From CAKZML01 sp041571575 (GTDB taxonomy: Bacteria > Pseudomonadota > Gammaproteobacteria > Steroidobacterales > BM003), in the NCBI GenBank assembly GCA_041571575.1, contig JBFFTZ010000086.1, positions 1-8,781 of the forward strand: a stretch of 8,781 bases of DNA, written 5' to 3'. The notes beneath the pieces are model-generated. The model was not told the origin of the DNA. It ran no database searches and saw nothing but the letters and a program-made list of their open reading frames with translations. Shown here piece after piece: positions 6,536 to 8,781 of the stretch (its first letter is position 1; each line of letters starts with the position of its first letter). The position numbers and the translations under genes are program-made.

Positions 6536-7621
6536 ATGAAACATCCAAAATTGGTAGCGCTGCTGATCATTGCCGATATAGGCGCCGTGGTTCTGTTGTT
6601 TTTCTGGTGGATGGCTAGGCCCGGATTTGTCGATGCCGCTGCCTGGAATCCGCCCCAGGCCCCGGCACTTGCGGGGCCAACAGCACCCAATACTGCTCTG
6701 CTTGAGGCCAGGCTGATTGCCCGGGGCAAGGTATGGGGACCCGAGGACGTGGCGGTGGACAGCCAGGGCCGTGTGTACGCCGGGACCCAGGACGGTTTAA
6801 TCGTGCGTGTCGATGCCAATGGACAGGTGGAAACCTGGGTCAGGACGGGAGGACGACCCCTGGGACTGGATTGGGATCCCCAGGGAAACCTAATCGTTGC
6901 CGATGCCTACAAGGGACTGCTTTCGATAGATCCCGCCGGAACAGTCACCGTCCTCACCACCGGCATCGACGACGCCGTTTTCGGATTTACCGATGACGTG
7001 GACGTGGCATCGGATGGCCTGATCTATTTCACTGATGCCAGCAACAAGTTTGACCAGGGCGAATACGCGCTGGACCTGCTCGAATTCAGGCCCCACGGAT
7101 CCCTGCTGGTTTACGACCCGGCAACCGGCCAGACCCATCGTCTACTGGACAAACTGTATTTTGCCAACGGCGTGGCCCTTTCCAGTGACGAGAGCTTCCT
7201 GCTCATTAATGAAACCTGGAAATACCGCATTCTGCGCTACTGGCTCAAGGGAGATCGGGCAGGCCAGCACGAAGTGTTTATCGACAATCTTCCGGGCTTT
7301 CCCGACGGCGTATCGGGCAATGGCTCCGGCACTTTTTGGGTGGCCCTGCCCTCGCCGCGCAAGAACGATGTGGACAGCATGCACGCCAGTCCCTGGCTGA
7401 AAAACATCGTGGCCAAGTTACCAAAATGGATGCTACCCAAGGCCATAGAATATGGCCTGGTCCTGGCCCTGGACGAGCAAGGCAATATTATTGCCAGCTA
7501 CCACGATCCCGACGGCGAACATCTGCGGGAGATAACCTCTGTGGAAGAACACCAGGGATCGATTTACCTGGGCTCCCTGGGCAATGACCGGATAGGACAG
7601 CTGGAACTGAAACCCCGCTAG
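6536..7621 (+). CDS. Membrane-anchored strictosidine-synthase-like / SMP-30 family beta-propeller protein
   Basis: A 361-residue protein with one N-terminal membrane segment (about residues 6-26, after a short basic start), then a linker and a six-bladed beta-propeller from about 60 to 358 facing the periplasm. Propeller features are GPEDVAVD (Glu70), GGRPLGLDWD, FTDDVDVASDGLIYFTDAS, LYFANGVALSSDES (Asn211) and NLPGFPDGVSGNGSGTFWVA (Asp257). Glu, Asn and Asp are the usual metal ligands of SMP-30 and gluconolactonase-type propellers, and the NLPGFPD block is typical of strictosidine-synthase-like proteins such as APMAP. Such bacterial members are usually considered lactonase/arylesterase-like hydrolases; alkaloid synthesis is not implied. 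Start ATG at 6536 follows GGGAG by 11 bases. The gene has its own promoter candidate and converges with the oxidoreductase, the two stops sharing CTAG (7618-7621). Substrate unknown. Confidence 0.85.
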   Translation: MKHPKLVALLIIADIGAVVLLFFWWMARPGFVDAAAWNPPQAPALAGPTAPNTALLEARLIARGKVWGPEDVAVDSQGRVYAGTQDGLIVRVDANGQVETWVRTGGRPLGLDWDPQGNLIVADAYKGLLSIDPAGTVTVLTTGIDDAVFGFTDDVDVASDGLIYFTDASNKFDQGEYALDLLEFRPHGSLLVYDPATGQTHRLLDKLYFANGVALSSDESFLLINETWKYRILRYWLKGDRAGQHEVFIDNLPGFPDGVSGNGSGTFWVALPSPRKNDVDSMHASPWLKNIVAKLPKWMLPKAIEYGLVLALDEQGNIIASYHDPDGEHLREITSVEEHQGSIYLGSLGNDRIGQLELKPR

Positions 7622-8610
7622 AGCTCGCAGTCCAGCACCACGCAACCACGGAACCCGCCTTTCTCGATTAATTCGTGAGCCGCTGCGGTATCGGCCAGGG
7701 GAAGCCGGTGAGCCACGCGGTGCAACAAGTGGCCACGTTCCAGACAGTCAGTAATATCTTCGATGGCCTCGTCCTTGGCCTCTTCAGGCATGTCGTAGAC
7801 GATCACAAATCGCACCGTCAAATCCTGATACATCATCCGGAAAAAAGGTAGCTTGGGCTCGGTCACACTTGCCGACGCGTAGGTTGAAATTGTCCCGCCG
7901 ACTTTCAACAGTTCAAGATTGCGGGCAAGATTTTTCCCAAAATCCACTTCCACAACACGGTCCACAAAACCGCCTGGCATCAGGTCGCGCACTTGTTCCA
8001 CAAAATCTTCGTCGCGATGATTAACCACCGCATCGGCCCCGGCGCGCATGCAGTCTTCGCGGCTCGCATCATCACTGGCCGTGGCGATCACCTGGGCTCC
8101 CGCCAGTCGTGCCCACTGAATAGCGTAGTAACCCACTCTACCTGCGCCGCCAGTCACAAGGATGTTCTGCCCTTCCACCGACCCGTCGGCGAACACACAG
8201 CGATGTGCTGTCATGGCGGGAATTCCCATGCAGGCGCCGCTGGCAAAATCTGCCGCATCGGGCAACCAGACTGCACGCTCGCTGGGCAAGGAGACAAACC
8301 GGGCCGCTGTACCGTGCTGGCGTTGGAATTGCGCCTGGAATACCCAGACACGCTCGCCGATTCTCGCCGAGGAAACTCCCGGACCAACCTCAACAATGGT
8401 TCCGGCTCCATCGCTATGTGGAATGACCGGTCCGTCGGCAAACAGGTCTGGAAAAGATCCCGCGCGCTTTTTCACATCCGAGGGATTGGGGGCAGAACAG
8501 GCCATCTGCACCAACACATCGCCATGACTCGGAGTCGGCATGGGCAGGTCCCCGTATTGCAGTACATCCGCCGCGGCTCCGAACGTCTCAAACCAGATCG
8601 CTTTCATCAT
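7618..8610 (-). CDS. Zinc-independent medium-chain dehydrogenase, NADPH:quinone oxidoreductase-like
   Basis: Cytoplasmic NAD(P)H-dependent reductase of 330 residues, typical of the quinone oxidoreductase (QOR) branch of the MDR superfamily. The GroES-like N-terminal domain shows NPSDVKKRAG (residues 42-51) and HSDGAGTIVEVGPGV (65-79). The Rossmann domain begins near 149 with ILVTGGAGRVGYYAIQWARL, whose GGAGRVG is the cofactor glycine loop. There is no catalytic Cys/His pair or four-cysteine structural zinc lobe as in alcohol dehydrogenases, which supports reduction of quinones or enones such as 2-alkenals. Two adjacent ATGs (8610 and 8607) could start it; the upstream AGGATGAGATGAC is a modest ribosome site that does not discriminate. 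The stop overlaps that of the convergent propeller gene. It may be downstream in an operon with whatever gene ends at 8669. Exact substrate unknown. Confidence 0.9.
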   Translation of the reverse strand: MMKAIWFETFGAAADVLQYGDLPMPTPSHGDVLVQMACSAPNPSDVKKRAGSFPDLFADGPVIPHSDGAGTIVEVGPGVSSARIGERVWVFQAQFQRQHGTAARFVSLPSERAVWLPDAADFASGACMGIPAMTAHRCVFADGSVEGQNILVTGGAGRVGYYAIQWARLAGAQVIATASDDASREDCMRAGADAVVNHRDEDFVEQVRDLMPGGFVDRVVEVDFGKNLARNLELLKVGGTISTYASASVTEPKLPFFRMMYQDLTVRFVIVYDMPEEAKDEAIEDITDCLERGHLLHRVAHRLPLADTAAAHELIEKGGFRGCVVLDCEL

Positions 8611-8668
8611 GTCATCTCATCCTGTCATGTAGTCTGAGGCCACGCATGGAGATTTCCCGAGTGACCAT

Positions 8669-8779
8669 TCATGCCGATTGCCTGGCCGGAAATTGGAGAT
8701 TCACCAGAGTACCCGCTGCGCCCAACTCCATGGCAAGGGTTTTAGTGATTTCTGTCAAGCGAAATGTTGCCGCTGCATT
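8669..8779 (-). CDS. Possible 3' end of a minus-strand gene entering from the right edge
   Basis: On the minus strand a frame is open from the right edge to a TGA at 8669-8671, giving 36 residues that include LTEITKTLAMELGAAGTLVN. That stretch is reminiscent of the helix and strand after the catalytic site of SDRs (the KTLAMELG...VN pattern), but the protein ends only 9 residues later, too early for an intact SDR. It may be a truncated gene or an unrelated C-terminus. It lies 58 bases before the oxidoreductase start and in the same direction, which fits an operon. A plus-strand frame opposite it is also open, so the call is weak. Confidence 0.3.
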   Translation of the reverse strand, partial: NAAATFRLTEITKTLAMELGAAGTLVNLQFPARQSA

Positions 8780-8781
8780 GA

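Noticed and set aside
7993..8637. Plus-strand 214-codon frame opposite the quinone oxidoreductase
   Set aside because: It lies antisense to a gene with clear MDR motifs and shows no domain of its own.
1..8781. A dedicated defence, mobile or CRISPR system
   Set aside because: No transposase, integrase, toxin-antitoxin, nuclease or regularly spaced repeat was found; all genes read as metabolic enzymes.

Overview
The window looks like a piece of a moderately GC-rich Gammaproteobacterium with an aerobic, heterotrophic lifestyle. The basis is indirect: a quinoprotein (PQQ) dehydrogenase, a DmdC-type large acyl-CoA dehydrogenase, a YcbL-like metallo-beta-lactamase hydrolase, clear Shine-Dalgarno sites and compact operons. 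The species cannot be named from this sequence. I see no rRNA, tRNA, CRISPR array, insertion sequence or prophage gene, and no gene-free stretch longer than about 200 bases.

Layout from left to right. (1) Bases 1-137 are a fragment of a sigma-54-dependent activator: the AAA+ Walker A region, plus strand. It stops abruptly in mid-domain and runs into the 3' end of a PQQ-dependent alcohol dehydrogenase gene on the minus strand (to 1948). The two homologies meet or overlap at about 119-137, and neither gene keeps its natural 3' end. This is a chimeric junction, either a real rearrangement or an assembly join. (2) The PQQ dehydrogenase, a predicted lipoprotein, lies 20 bases downstream of a fumarylacetoacetate-hydrolase-family gene (1969-2952, minus), forming a two-gene operon. 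(3) A 196-base divergent region separates that operon from a classical short-chain dehydrogenase (3149-3949, plus). It carries an extended -10 promoter candidate and an 11-base tandem repeat. (4) The SDR converges on a minus-strand pair in which an acyl-CoA dehydrogenase (4634-6427) is followed by a glyoxalase II/YcbL-like hydrolase (3970-4647), overlapping by 14 bases. (5) A 108-base divergent region with a sigma-70-like promoter leads to a membrane-anchored strictosidine-synthase-like/SMP-30 beta-propeller gene (6536-7621, plus). (6) This converges tail to tail, through one shared CTAG, with a zinc-free quinone oxidoreductase-type gene (7618-8610, minus). (7) The last 170 bases hold the probable 3' end of one more minus-strand gene, or alternatively the start of a plus-strand one.

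Taken together the genes read as a catabolic neighbourhood: periplasmic alcohol oxidation, cytoplasmic NAD(P)-linked redox steps, acyl-CoA dehydrogenation, and hydrolysis of C-C and thioester-like bonds. The substrate cannot be deduced. No single new system is evident. The observations most worth a second look are the left-edge chimeric junction with its consequences for the PQQ enzyme, the repeat-bearing divergent promoter, and the translationally coupled dehydrogenase/hydrolase pair.
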